Both the position numbers and the translations under genes were made by a program. Source: Phoronis australis (Eukaryota > Phoronida > Phoronidae). Taken from it: a stretch of DNA of 64,000 nucleotides. The DNA lies in the NCBI GenBank assembly GCA_002633005.1, contig NMRA01000024.1:769786-833785 (forward strand). Reading direction: 5' to 3'. Each line of letters opens with the position of its first letter. Position 1 is the stretch's first letter. Below, in pieces: positions 28,701-37,894 of the stretch. The notes beneath the pieces are model-generated. The model saw only the letters and a program-made list of their open reading frames with translations. It ran no database searches and had not been told where the DNA came from.

Positions 28701-31700
28701 TTTTCAGAAACGGGGCCTATCAACAGAAAATGTCCCATCAACATTGATATGGTATGGGGACTCATATTTGTAGTTCATAGAGTTAAGTTTATTTAATAGG
28801 CAAGTGAAAAATTCAGTTTTCTTAAAACCTCATTACGTTGGACACTCACTCTGGGGGCCTGCTCAGTGTTCGCGGAGACCGGTATGTAAATTATCCGTGT
28901 GATTGACAATTTTCGGGATTCTTCTAAAGCCGTTGGAGCATCTTTGTGAGGCGCAAAAAGTGTATGGTAGAATTTCGCCGATTTAGGAGACAATATGGCG
29001 CACAATTGAAATTTTTTACTTAGCATCAAATCGATGGTTCACCCTGTTCAATTTCTGTATCATAGCTACTGTTAGAAAATATTTTGAAAAATTGTGGGAA
29101 TTCACACTTCAGCTGGAAATTTTATATACTTCCGCTTTGCTTCACCGCTTGTTTGACGCCTGCCCTTCTGCACTCGGCTCTTTTGCGGACTCGGTTCTCG
29201 CACGTGCTATGTTCCTCTTAGCCTTCCATGCCTTCCTGAGGGTCGATGAATTCACAGTCACCTCCTCACTCTCCTCCCACGTCATACAGGTCAGCGACGT
29301 CGTCTTCCCCCCCTCTGGCGATTCTGTGGTCATCACTATGCGGACCTTCAAGCACAGCTCGGGACCAGTGTCACTTACAATTCCGTCCAGCCAATCTCCC
29401 CATTGCCCAGTAGCTGCCCTAACCTTGTACTTGTCTACTTTTCAGCCCTCTCCTGGCCCCTTGTTCCAACACCTCAGTGGATCACCGGTTACCCGTTCCT
29501 GCTTCAACTCCATGTTAACTAAAGTNNNNNNNNNNNNNNNNNNNNNNNNNNNNNNNNNNNNNNNNNNNNNNNNNNNNNNNNNNNNNNNNNNNNNNNNNNN
29601 NNNNNNNNNNNNNNNNNNNNNNNNNNNNNNNNNNNNNNNNNNNNNNNNNNNNNNNNNNNNNNNNNNNNNNNNNNNNNNNNNNNNNNNNNNNNNNNNNNNN
29701 NNNNNNNNNNNNNNNNNNNNNNNNNNNNNNNNNNNNNNNNNNNNNNNNNNNNNNNNNNNNNNNNNNNNNNNNNNNNNNNNNNNNNNNNNNNNNNNNNNNN
29801 NNNNNNNNNNNNNNNNNNNNNNNNNNNNNNNNNNNNNNNNNNNNNNNNNNNNNNNNNNNNNNNNNNNNNNNNNNNNNNNNNNNNNNNNNNNNNNNNNNNN
29901 NNNNNNNNNNNNNNNNNNNNNNNNNNNNNNNNNNNNNNNNNNNATGGCGTTTTTTGCATGCCCATCTTGCAGAGTCTTAGTTAGTTTTATCTATTACGTC
30001 ATAATAAATGACAATATTCGCAATCCTCCTCTTGTTTTACTCTGCAACATAGCTCGTGGCGTACCCCGGGCAAAATAGATTACGATAAATTAAATTTAAC
30101 TTGTTAAATGCATTTATCGTCATTATTTTGACACTTGTCTCTTTATTTTGAGACCAGTCCTTAGGGTTTATTTTGCATTACTCATCTCTATTTATAGCCT
30201 CTAGGGCCTACTTTTGTATTCATACGTTTCTCTACTCAACTCCTGATTGGACGCCCATATTTCCTTTGTTCTGTTCAACGTGGTCTCTCATTCAGCCACC
30301 TACCTCGTCATCTACAAGACCTACGTTCGTTCTCTTCATTTTTTCCCCACCCCCCATCCCGGGTGTCGGTTCCACTTTCTCTTTGCTCGTATTCATTTCC
30401 TTAGGTTTTTTTTTTTTCAAGTTTTGTTTTCATGTTCTGTACTTTTCCTTTAAGCCCTTCAGGCAGTTTTTTTGTTTTGTTTCCTCTTGCAGGGCTATTC
30501 ATTGTACACGCCTGTGGGCGTTTTTTGCATGCCCATCTTGCAGAGTCTTAGTTAGTTTTATCTATTACGTCATAATAAATGACAATATTCGCAATCCTCC
30601 TCTTGTTTTACTCTGCAACATAGCTCGTGGCGTACCCCGGGCAAAATAGATTACGATAAAAATATGTAAATCATGAACCGGCGTGGAAATATTGATGACA
30701 AACATCTTTAAGTCTGGTCTGCACGCCACCTGTTGACCACATCACGTGACCTAATGACCATCAGTCTGAAAAGATTTCTGCCCCCTACTGGGACTCGTAA
30801 CCCAGGACCTTCTGTGTTTGGCAATTATTTATAGCGAAATTTTATTTTGGCCTAACTTGTTGTTAAGCCTTCAAGCTATGTGGGCTCTTTGATAATCAAA
30901 CAACTTTTTTGTGTGCCCATAAATAATTCTATTCTCGTATGCATGTAATCACGTGATTATCATTTTTTCAGGGCAAAATTGTGATCTTCTCATACATGAA
31001 GCCACAATGGAGGATGACATGGCTGAAGAGGCTTTGGTTAAAACGCACAGGTACGTGCAAGGGCTACAGAGTGGCACTCTTGCACATATCAGACACAACT
31101 TGGATTTATTTAAAAAGATACTAAACCCTAATTGTTGATTTCAACCCATCCTCATTCTGTCCCCTGCTAATTCGTCATTGGCGTCAATCTTGCAATTTTA
31201 AGACAGGAACCAACTAATAACTCATACTCACAGATTAGACATTATGATCCTTGGTAGGGTTTTTTTCCAACTAATTCGCTAAAAATATAGGTCACTCTTG
31301 CCCATTTAGCAGACTTTGAAATGAGTTTTCAAAATTTCTTCCAAACTTTTGAGGATTTTCGAGGGTTACGGAGCATTATTTTGTTGTTTAAGTATCTGTT
31401 AATTGGCCAAAACCGGGTTGGGTGTCCTTTTAAGGGACAATGAAGCTACGTCCTCTGTAAATGACCAACTTTTTGTCAAAGCAAATTCAATTCTATAAAA
31501 TCGGTCTCGTCTTGTTCCAACTTGATTTTCTTTGGATACGGTAATTTTATCCAGTTACTTCGCACAAAGTAATTTCCAAAATTGTCATTTTTCAACATTT
31601 TTATCCGTATTGTGTCTCAAATATGTGATGAGTTTTCGTATTTTGGGTTGATGAACCTGTAAAGCAAGAGGTAGCGCACCACTGTCTTCTGACTGTTTTG

Positions 31701-34700
31701 AGTTGGTCATTGTGTTTGCTTGGTGAAATGGTCTGCAGTCTTTAGACTGTTGGGCCATTTACGTCGTGTCACTTGAGTGACTATTGGAGTTGTACTTAGG
31801 TCGGGAATGTAGTAATTCAGAATACGTTTCAGACAACCAGTGGTTTGTATTTTTAGTAAAAGTCACACCAAGTAGGTTGATTGTCTCCTCCAAACTAAGG
31901 CTGCAATATTGCTCTGTTGTTGACTCATTACCACACAGTGGTTATGTAAAGATCTCATCATCTGCGGACTAATCTAGTTTCCAAAATTCCCCTTTCATCA
32001 TTTTTTAGGGCTTTTTACTTTGTCGTGAATGCCCACAACTTTTAAAAATATGGTCTGTTGGTAGTATGGTACAAAACTTGGAACTTGTAAAATCATTACT
32101 TTAGTGCCTTGTATCTTTCACAGAAAAATGGGAAAATAATATTTCACTTACTGTTCCAAAATTGGTGAGGTTTTACAGTACATGCATCAGATGATGTCAC
32201 AAAGCATACTTGTTCGCTCGTGTTTCTGTTCACATCCTGTTTTGTAGTATGTCTTATTTTGAATATTAATTCACTCTTCCAGCACGACGTCCCAAGCCAT
32301 TGACATCGGTATGAGAATGAAAGCAGGGTTCATCCTCCTCAACCATTTCAGTCAGCGATACGCCAAAATACCTCTCATCAATGCCAACTTCTGTGATAAA
32401 GTGGGAATTTCCTTCGACAACATGAGGGTATGTGTGTTTTTTTGTGAACTCCACAATGACAGAATGCAACTGCATTAAGTTTAGTTGCATACTTGTGTAG
32501 CAATTATGCGGGCAACATATCTCAGTTATTTAATGTTTCATGATGATTGGTCTATATGTTTTAGTACTTCTTGTGTGTTTTAATGACCAGGTTCTGGCAA
32601 AACTAAATTTTTCTGGTGGAGATTAATAATAAAATATGTTTAAGCTGCCTTTGCTGTTTTTTGTTGAAATAAAATTGGGCTTAGATTACACCTGAACAAA
32701 ATTAGTTTTAGGTGTTCATTTCAGGGGCATAGCTTGGATTATTATTGCTTCCTGGGGTAGAAAATAGTGTTGCCTCCATCCATAACTAATTTCATGTGTT
32801 TGTGCCACTCTCCCTTTGTATGTGCTTCCCCCTGTTGGAGTGCCTTACCTCCAACTTTGCCAGTAATTAGTTTAGTTGTGCTATAAGTATCTCAGACTGG
32901 TGGATTTGATTCAATGAGTATCATTTTGATTATATGCCCACAAAAAATCTGATCACGCACAGTCGGCAGCATTTACCTTTGCTTGTCAAAAACCGCTTAC
33001 AGCAGATCATGATGGCAGAGTTACATGGCTGCGATGTGCCTGGGTCACTGGATTTTTGTATAGCTTTAACTACCTTGGCATTACTTGTTTGCCATTTTAG
33101 TTTTCGACTGGAAATTCCTTGTCGGACAATTTTTGGTGAAATGATTTAATGAATTTTACCGAAGCTTGTCACAAAGGTATGTTGGGAATGCATGAGGTAC
33201 AGTTGGTTTTTGAACAGATTTGACTACCATGGTATCCATGGCTATTTTTAGTTTTTGATGAAACATTTCTTGTTCGTCAATTTTGGCGAAATGTATTGAT
33301 CAATTTTATTGAAAGGTGCCACTACTACTGTGGCATCTTTTAATAGCTATTGTTTTCAACAAGATATTTCATGTCCGTCAAAATTACTGTCAAAACAGTT
33401 TTGCAGGTTTTTACAAAGCCTGACAAGCTGGCAGGCATGCGCCAACAATACAGTCAATTTTGGCACAAATTTGACTGTTGTAGCTACAGTACTCACGGAA
33501 ATTTTTCTTGTCCGTCTGTCATGATTATGAAAAATCCTCGTCAGATTTTGATGGAACTTGACACAGAGATATATGATGGTTGCGTTAAAGCACCAGAGAT
33601 GTTCGACTACTACTGCTCCCCTCTTGACTATTTCACTTTTTGACAAAGATACTGGTTGTCCATTGATTACTGTGAACATGGTTGACAGATTTTTGATGGG
33701 CCTTGTGTGTAGGGCACCAGCACCAGTTGGTTTACAGCATTGATACACTATTATTGTGGCTAAAGTAATCTTAATTGCATCATAGGAAACTAGTTCCTGC
33801 TTGTACGCGGACTATGTCATCGTCAACACTTTTGCTCTAATATTATTGTAAGGATGCAGACAAGTTCTTCAAAATATATAAATTGAATTAAAAAATTAAA
33901 GTAAATATTAAGAACATTCTTAATCAAGGATCAAATTTCTTGATTTTTTTAAATGTAGAAATATTAACTCGTACCCATTAATCTAGGTATTTTTAAGTCC
34001 TCGATGATTACAGAAACGTATTGTGTACGTGAACGTTAGATGTGTGGTCACGTTACTGTTTTTTTAAAAAAATGACATTTCTCATAGAGATTTCCATGAC
34101 ATCCACAGACATGATGTTTTGCAAAAAAATTACCAATTCTGTTCTTTAATTCCATTATTAGTTACGTATGAGTCTGGAATTTTCCGTTAACTTAGACTTT
34201 TAACCCACAGATTTGACTGTTAAAAATCAAGACTCGTTGTCGTTTCATAGAGTGCTTAAATCTTCATTTTTGACAGCTGAGTTCTGTGTCTTAAAAGGTA
34301 CATCCCTGAAGCCTTTTCAACTGGTGAAAAAAGCAAACTCGATTTGCAATTAGTTTTGTGCAAAAAAATTTAATGGGTGGAAGTGGTCTTCATGAAACAA
34401 TCACATTTTTAGAAATGGTAACATGATTATGAACCTCTGGGCATTATTTTGTATGCAGAGTAGGTTTCTGTGGTCATCAGGAATTTTATAAATATATAGT
34501 TTGTTAGTTGAAATTAGTAATTAAAAGGATATTCAAGAAACTTAATCCTGGCTAATGAAGGTTTTTAGTTAGCTTCAAATATTTGAGAAAATGTCCTGTG
34601 TCTGTTGTGAGGTCAGAAACTGGTAAAACAAGTCTTATGTTCACCATCTCTTTTATTTCAAATACTTTTAAAATATTTTAATTTGAAATCACTACAATGT

Positions 34701-35772
34701 ATTGTTGTTGGGTTCTTGTGAAAATTCCTTTCCTGTTCTTTGAAAACAATAACATTAATATTGAAGAAAAAAATGCAAAACAAAGCAAAAACATTTTTAT
34801 ATTAATGTACTGTTGTTTTGGCTTGAATTAAAATTTACAATGACCTGCTTGTTTCCTAAATTATTCAAGTCAATTTATTTCAGTACATTAAAGGTTGCTT
34901 ACCAAATCAATGGTTGGTGCCTGCAAAGGATACCACTGTAAAGCTGCAATATCAAAGTGACTTAGTTGCCACTGTTCACACAGTAGGTGACTTGACTGTT
35001 AACTAGGCAATCTGACCTTGGGGTCAAGTCTGTTGGGCATGTCTGGGCAAGAACAGTTTCTTCTTTAGGGTGAGGCTGCCATGGGCATGCCCAAAATTGC
35101 CCAGACTTTGTAAGATGTGGAAGATAATAATACACCCTTTTGAGTAGTACCATGTTAATGAAGCCCCAGAACATGAATAGAGTAAATGGTATAGACATCT
35201 GTTTAGACTGCTTTTCAGTGGGTTTGCTACTTTGCTGCTGGCTTGTGTGTGTGGGCTCTTGAGGTTAGACTGTGGTCTTGTAGTCTGAGAGTTTCTTGAT
35301 TCCAAACTTATGTTGAGAATTAGTGGGCAAAATTTCTGGTTTCAAGAGTTTAACCAAAAATTAAGTCTTTTTGATATGTTATGTACATGAAGTTTTTATT
35401 TATACTTCTATTTAAATGCAAAACTTACTGTACCGGTATTATTTGTATGTATTCTGGTCCATGCGTTTCCATTCGAAATGCGGCAAATTCTAGATTAGTC
35501 TGAATTCTACTTCACTCAGACATAAGTTCAGCAGTACGATTGTACACCCATATATTTGTTTTAGTAGATATTGTTTTTCAGCTTGTTTTCCATTAAGTCT
35601 CAATTTTTTATAGGTCAATCTCCAACAGCTGTCTCTCCTGCCTCATTTCTTCCCCACCCTCAAGTCAATGTTTCAAGAACACTACGCAGAAATGGAAGAA
35701 AAACTCAACCGTAGGAATATCAAACGCAAGTTAGACCAGCAGGATGGAACTGTGACAAGTTCAAAAAAATGA
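3936..35772 (+). CDS. ELAC2: Zinc phosphodiesterase ELAC2 (long-form tRNase Z), 21 exons, 5' end missing
   Basis: This endonuclease removes the 3' trailer from nuclear and mitochondrial pre-tRNAs. Exons by splice sites and phase: 3936-4135 (or its duplicate 4461-4660), 6921-6991, 11091-11155, 12786-12840, 14101-14166, 14910-14959, 16144-16202, 16701-16761, 17926-17977, 18615-18771, 19242-19380, 20120-20217, 21035-21147, 23036-23132, 24517-24658, 25981-26129, 26862-26955, 28428-28548, 30972-31050, 32283-32427, 35614-35772. All phases agree and give 723 codons plus TGA; human ELAC2 is about 826 residues, so the missing part is the N-terminus. Family motifs seen in order: [14 protein letters not shown] in the degenerate N-terminal domain; PSKERN (PxKxRN loop); [17 protein letters not shown] with GLF in the next exon (metal-binding HxHxDH); [24 protein letters not shown] (HEAT); KTHSTTSQA (HST); LNHFSQRY. 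The C-terminus is lysine-rich. The initiator exon, probably with a mitochondrial presequence, was not found upstream in the window. Confidence 0.95.
4461..4660 (+). CDS. ELAC2: Second copy of the first recognised ELAC2 exon
   Basis: This 200-bp exon matches 3936-4135 except for about three substitutions, one of which changes the second residue from Val to Ala. Both copies keep the acceptor (TTTCCAG) and donor (GTAAGTG). The exon enters in phase 0 and leaves in phase 2, so a transcript using both copies in series would be frameshifted; only one can be used per mRNA. The copy lies in a direct repeat of flanking intron as well (3651-4175 against 4177-4700), and the joint is a single N. A scaffolding overlap between two haplotypes is the simplest explanation; a true recent tandem duplication giving mutually exclusive exons is the alternative. 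Confidence 0.85.
4735..5240. repeat. Two adjacent reversed copies of the same element's interior
   Basis: The blocks at about 4780-5000 and 5020-5240 both read AAAACGAATCATTTCCCATT ... TTCGGATCTC-like ends. They resemble each other and the reverse complement of 10420-10600 and 16960-17150. This suggests a tandem or nested pair of fragments. Confidence 0.55.
7022..7190 (+). repeat. ~42-bp tandem repeat, four units
   Basis: GACCAATCACACTTGAACAC and GAGTGCATATTGGGATCAT recur four times with divergence, 30 bp after the ELAC2 exon ending at 6991. Confidence 0.85.
10239..10640. mobile_element. Copy 2 of the CAGTGGAGTCC element, diverged right end
   Basis: It starts with CAGTGGAGTCC and shares the order of segments with 16780-17186 (ACAGGTAAAC, TTAAGATGAA, TTTTACGTGGATTTAATGG). 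The right inverted terminus was not recognised. Confidence 0.55.
11576..11996. mobile_element. ~420-bp inverted-repeat element (MITE) with ~63-bp termini
   Basis: The left end (AAAAACAACAACGGCTTTAA, then ACCGGCTTGAC, ATTGAAACACCATCATC) is mirrored at 11932-11996 in reverse complement with few mismatches. The interior has no coding frame. It lies in an ELAC2 intron. Confidence 0.7.
14334..14580. mobile_element. Relative of the 25.1-kb foldback element
   Basis: TTAAAATCTATTGGTCTATA ... GGCACGACATTTCAGTCAG ... CTCCGGCCATCTTCAG follows the left arm at 25152 block by block. Inside are GTCATGATGGCTGA-type blocks also seen at 9880-9950 and 46320-46345. The right arm is not recognisable. Confidence 0.5.
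15031..15178 (+). repeat. TGTCCTAAATT family repeat, copy in ELAC2 intron
   Basis: GTGAATTCCTACAATTTCAG ... AAATTTCATCCGTTTGTCAT, ATTGTATCCTAAATTGGG. Confidence 0.55.
16780..17186. mobile_element. Short inverted-repeat transposon (pogo/Tigger-like MITE), copy 1
   Basis: The ends CAGTGGAGTCC and GGGCTCCACTG are inverted and flanked by TA on both sides, as for Tc1/mariner-pogo insertions. The interior (TTTTACGTGGATTTAATGG, TCCGGAAATAGGACAATAAA) matches 10239-10640 and, in reverse, 4740-5240. No coding capacity. It lies in an ELAC2 intron. Confidence 0.65.
21246..22680 (+). repeat. Large degenerate tandem repeat, ~425-450-bp units, three full and one partial
   Basis: Unit starts at about 21246, 21670, 22118 and 22570 share TTTCATGAAATTTGG-like words, then GATGGATT, GCGCCACCTAGTGGCCATTT, TGTTTTTGAGTCTGTTTTT, TGAAAATTGGCATGTATGTT and GGCGCCTCCTAGTGG in the same order. 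The short open frames in it are artefacts. It fills most of the ELAC2 intron after the exon at 21035. Confidence 0.8.
23871..24490 (+). repeat. 48-bp minisatellite, about 13 units
   Basis: The unit is CATTAATGACCATGTTATCT followed by TACTATGATCTTTACTGGTCCTTCATAA split over 48 bp; copies differ by one or two bases. It ends 26 bp before the ELAC2 exon at 24517. Because 48 is a multiple of three, one frame stays open and encodes 16-residue repeats ([16 protein letters not shown]). That frame is not the ELAC2 frame and stops at the exon boundary, so I regard it as non-coding. Confidence 0.97.
25142..25449. mobile_element. 308-bp foldback element with ~140-bp arms
   Basis: The left TAACTATTATTAAAATCTC and right GAGATTTTAATAATAGTTA ends are exact inverses. 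Inner blocks TGATGATGGCC / GGCCATCATCA and AGGTGTTCCTGC / GCAGGAACACCT also pair. A related half-element is at 14334-14580. Confidence 0.75.
25474..25594 (+). repeat. 54-bp tandem duplication (2.2 units)
   Basis: GTGTCAGTTTCAGTGGCTGC ... ACTATCAATAG occurs at 25474 and 25528, and a partial third at 25582. Confidence 0.9.
26987..27530 (+). repeat. ~51-bp minisatellite with degenerate flanks (GTTGATATTCAG type)
   Basis: The best copies (about 27283-27480) repeat GTTGATATTGAAGTCAGTGA with TAGTCAAGTCGTTAGTCAAG and TTAATATTCAG. Copies decay on both sides into shorter GTTGATATTCA words. It starts just after the ELAC2 exon ending at 26955. The open frames here are repeat artefacts. Confidence 0.92.
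28961..29106 (-). repeat. TGTCCTAAATT family repeat, inverted copy beside the retroelement
   Basis: The minus strand reads GTGAATTCCCACAA ... TAGCTATGATAC ... AATTTCAATTGTGCGCCATA ... TGTCTCCTAAATCGG. Its end abuts the truncated left side of the YR retroelement, so the retroelement junction may lie inside or next to it. Confidence 0.5.
29526..29943. other. Assembly gap (418 N)
   Basis: Run of N inside the retroelement. It probably hides the rest of the recombinase; its true length is unknown. Confidence 1.
29945..30089 (+). repeat. Split direct repeat, copy B1 (145 bp)
   Basis: It starts GGCGTTTTTTGCATGCCC and ends at the ACCCCGGGCAAAATAG...GATAAA segment. The match to 30516-30660 is base for base as far as I can read. 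Confidence 0.9.
30516..30660 (+). repeat. Split direct repeat, copy B2 (145 bp)
   Basis: Second copy of 29945-30089, 571 bp downstream. It marks the probable 3' end of the retroelement, since similarity stops after GATAAA. Confidence 0.9.
30698..30822 (-). mobile_element. tRNA-derived SINE (family A), copy 2, 5'-truncated
   Basis: Read on the minus strand this matches the copy at 37281-37440 from just before the B box (GGTTACGAGTCC, 30791-30802, one inserted base) to the 3' end CTTAAAGATGTTTG. The A-box half is missing. It sits in the ELAC2 intron just downstream of the retroelement. Confidence 0.75.
32022..32180 (+). repeat. TGTCCTAAATT family repeat, copy in ELAC2 intron
   Basis: GTGAATGCCCACAACTTTTA, ATATTTCACTTACTGTTCC, AAAATTGGTGAGGTTTTACAG. 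Confidence 0.55.
33030..33740 (+). repeat. Degenerate ~150-bp tandem repeat
   Basis: Segments such as TTTCTTGTTCGTCAATTTTG, TTCCTTGTCGGACAATTTTT and TTTCATGTCCGTCAAAATTA recur with ACTACTGTGGC / ACTACCATGG words. The open frames here on both strands look like repeat artefacts. Confidence 0.5.
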
Positions 35773-35908
35773 AACTACACCTAATTTTGGAATTTGTAAT
35801 CAGTGGCTAGGATATTGTAGTTTCCAAGTTGAAGACTGTCTTGTCAGTTGGTGGTGACAGCAAAGACCAAGTTAAATTACCAGCGACTTATGAGTGGTTA
35901 CGCGAGGG

Positions 35909-35914
35909 AATAAA
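35909..35914 (+). terminator. Poly(A) signal of ELAC2
   Basis: AATAAA lies 137 bp after the ELAC2 stop codon (35770-35772). It is the first canonical signal downstream. Confidence 0.6.
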
Positions 35915-37280
35915 CTAAAATGGCAAAATAATGTTATTTTCTGGAATTTATTTCTTACAATTTATTTCACTCTTGATGAAAACTGTCAGGTCTTTATGAA
36001 AATATCATTTTTAATCTCTCTCAATGGAAGACTTTTCCTAGAGCATCTTCGCTGGTCAGCTAAATACTGGCATTTAATTTTTTTGAAATTTTGACATTTT
36101 GGCAATTTACAAAACAAATAAACACCAAAGACCCGGCACTTACCATCAGTATAAATAACACATAATTTACACAGTTTATGAACAATCGTACCATCTTATA
36201 AATAACTGACACACTATGAATACCTAAATTATAGGTAAGCGTGTGTTTAATAAAAATGTAAAAACAGCAATATTCAATAAAACTAGACAAAACGTACATC
36301 TTGTAGAAAAATACTTTTAAAAAATATGACAATGCTAGGATTCTGAAATGAAACGTTTTTGCGCCTTCAAAATATTGAATGGCAATAACAGAAACTCCTC
36401 ATACTTATTTCAACGTTCAAAATCAAATTTCTTAATTTCAATTGAATATCATAATTTTTGGCAAAAAAAACATTCAATCCATTTTCAGACTACAAGGATA
36501 CAAGTCGCTCAACAAGAGAATTGTTCAGCTTACGTCATAATGTCGATATGAATATGAACAATTGAACGTATTTTCAACTTCACACAAGAATTGTGAGAAC
36601 AGGCACAACTGCGAGTCCTCCGACTTACACTTATCATGGAGAAATGCATTGTGAACACAAGCCATGTGGAAGGAATGCTAAGTAAAAGCTTCATAAGAAA
36701 TGCAAAACCAGTCATAAGACACGCCCATTGGTCCCACCCCTTTCCAAGAGGTAAAAGAATGCACAACATTATCTTCTGGATTCTTCTAAGGAAACGGGCT
36801 CCGTTCATAGTTTGAACAATGGGCATAGAATGGAATGCTGGTTTGCTTTCAGCATGACCTTTCACCTCGTGTTAATACCATATATGGACAAGAAGCCTAG
36901 TTTTGACAAATACATCTAGATGTATGCACATATGTATCACATATGTATACTTACAACATACATTACTTAAAAAGGGTTCAAACATACCAACAAGACATGC
37001 AGCAGATATTCAAATTTGCCAGTCTTCTTACAAAAGAGGAAATGAAAATGAAGTTTTCATTTATTACAGTAATTTGTGAGGTGCACTCTCAATATAAACA
37101 TGTACTTTGATAAGCAGCTCTGAAAAAGGTCAATATGAAATGATTCAGAAATAAGAATTTTCTTAGGTGTATTTTTGTAGCACGATTTGAAATCTACATT
37201 TTGAAAAATATGAACATGTAAATCTTTATGGGCGGGATGAACACTGCTAAAAGTCTGATTGGATTTCTCTGTTGGACCAG
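35915..37280. other. Intergenic, ELAC2 / PIDD1-like tail-to-tail spacer
   Basis: AT-rich; nothing with coding character on either strand. It may include the 3'UTR of the PIDD1-like gene on the minus strand. Confidence 0.6.
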
Positions 37281-37440
37281 TGGTCCCGATGGCTCATTGG
37301 ATAAGAGTGTCTGTACAGTTGACAGGAGGTCCCAGGTTCGAGTCCCGGTAGGGGATGAAATCTTTTCAGACTTATGTTCATTACGTCACGTGATGTGGCC
37401 AAGAGTTGGCACGTAGACAAGACTTAAAGATGTTTGCGCT
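37281..37440 (+). mobile_element. tRNA-derived SINE (family A), copy 1
   Basis: The head has a pol III A box TGGCTCATTGG (37290-37300) and a perfect B box GGTTCGAGTCC (37335-37345). The acceptor and T stems have mismatches, so this is not a functional tRNA. The tRNA-unrelated body (about 37352-37435, ATCTTTTCAGACT ... CTTAAAGATGTTTG) is matched in reverse orientation at 30698-30822. It lies between the convergent ELAC2 and PIDD1-like genes. Confidence 0.75.
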
Positions 37441-37620
37441 ACCCTTTGAAGTACAGACAAGAACAAAAAAATAGTACATACAAAAACAAAACATCGTCGA
37501 AGATATGCAAATGTTTAACCTGAGCACCACACCCGAACTCATCAAAGACACCCCTCCTCGTCTAACATTTTTGGTGTGCACGATTTCATCCAACTGGATT
37601 TTAAGAGACTAGAAAATATA

Positions 37621-37810
37621 CAGTAAAACCTGCATAAATCGGAACCACACAAAGTCAGATCTTCCCTGAACTTTGACTAAAGTTTCTGGGTAAGGTTGCT
37701 CTAGTGTGTACACTCGGTACTTCAGAAAAGTCAGATTATGATTCCCATGAATAAAATCTCTCCTTCCTAAAGGATTTGACTAAAAAGCTAAACCCTAACC
37801 TCCTTTGTTA
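37621..37810. mobile_element. Possible pogo-like terminus
   Basis: TA-CAGTAAAACCTGCATAAA resembles Tigger/pogo terminal repeats. The matching right end was not found, so this may be a solo or decayed end. Confidence 0.3.
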
Positions 37811-37894
37811 GTGCCGCTTAAAGTGTGACTTCCTAAAATGACTGAAAACTATGCCTTGACAAAACAAGTGAGGAGAGCCTTTGTGTGCCCTGGG

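Larger units (their letters stand above)
29106..30660 (+). mobile_element. Broken tyrosine-recombinase (Ngaro/DIRS-like) retrotransposon with split direct repeats
   Basis: An open frame on + (about 29107-29525) is locally GC-rich and encodes the front of a YR-retrotransposon tyrosine recombinase: [15 protein letters not shown] has the conserved FLR..E context of the first catalytic Arg, then [17 protein letters not shown] and [10 protein letters not shown]. It runs into the 418-base N gap (29526-29943). After the gap, 29945-30089 is repeated almost exactly at 30516-30660, with 426 bp between. This B1-A2-B2 arrangement is that of Ngaro/DIRS elements. The upstream half (gag, RT, A1) is absent, so the copy is 5'-truncated or misassembled. 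It lies in the ELAC2 intron between the exons at 28428 and 30972. The frame drawn through the Ns is not a real protein. Confidence 0.75.

Noticed and set aside
29092-30078. Single 328-codon open frame across the N gap
   Set aside because: It is continuous only because Ns are not stops. The part after the gap is a noncoding repeat copy, not recombinase.
24517-30660. CRISPR-like array or prokaryotic system
   Set aside because: The repeats here are contiguous minisatellites without spacers, in an intron-rich animal locus.
37281-37356. Functional tRNA gene
   Set aside because: The A and B boxes are good, but acceptor and T stems have mismatches, the anticodon arm is irregular, and the body continues as a repeat shared with 30.7 kb.
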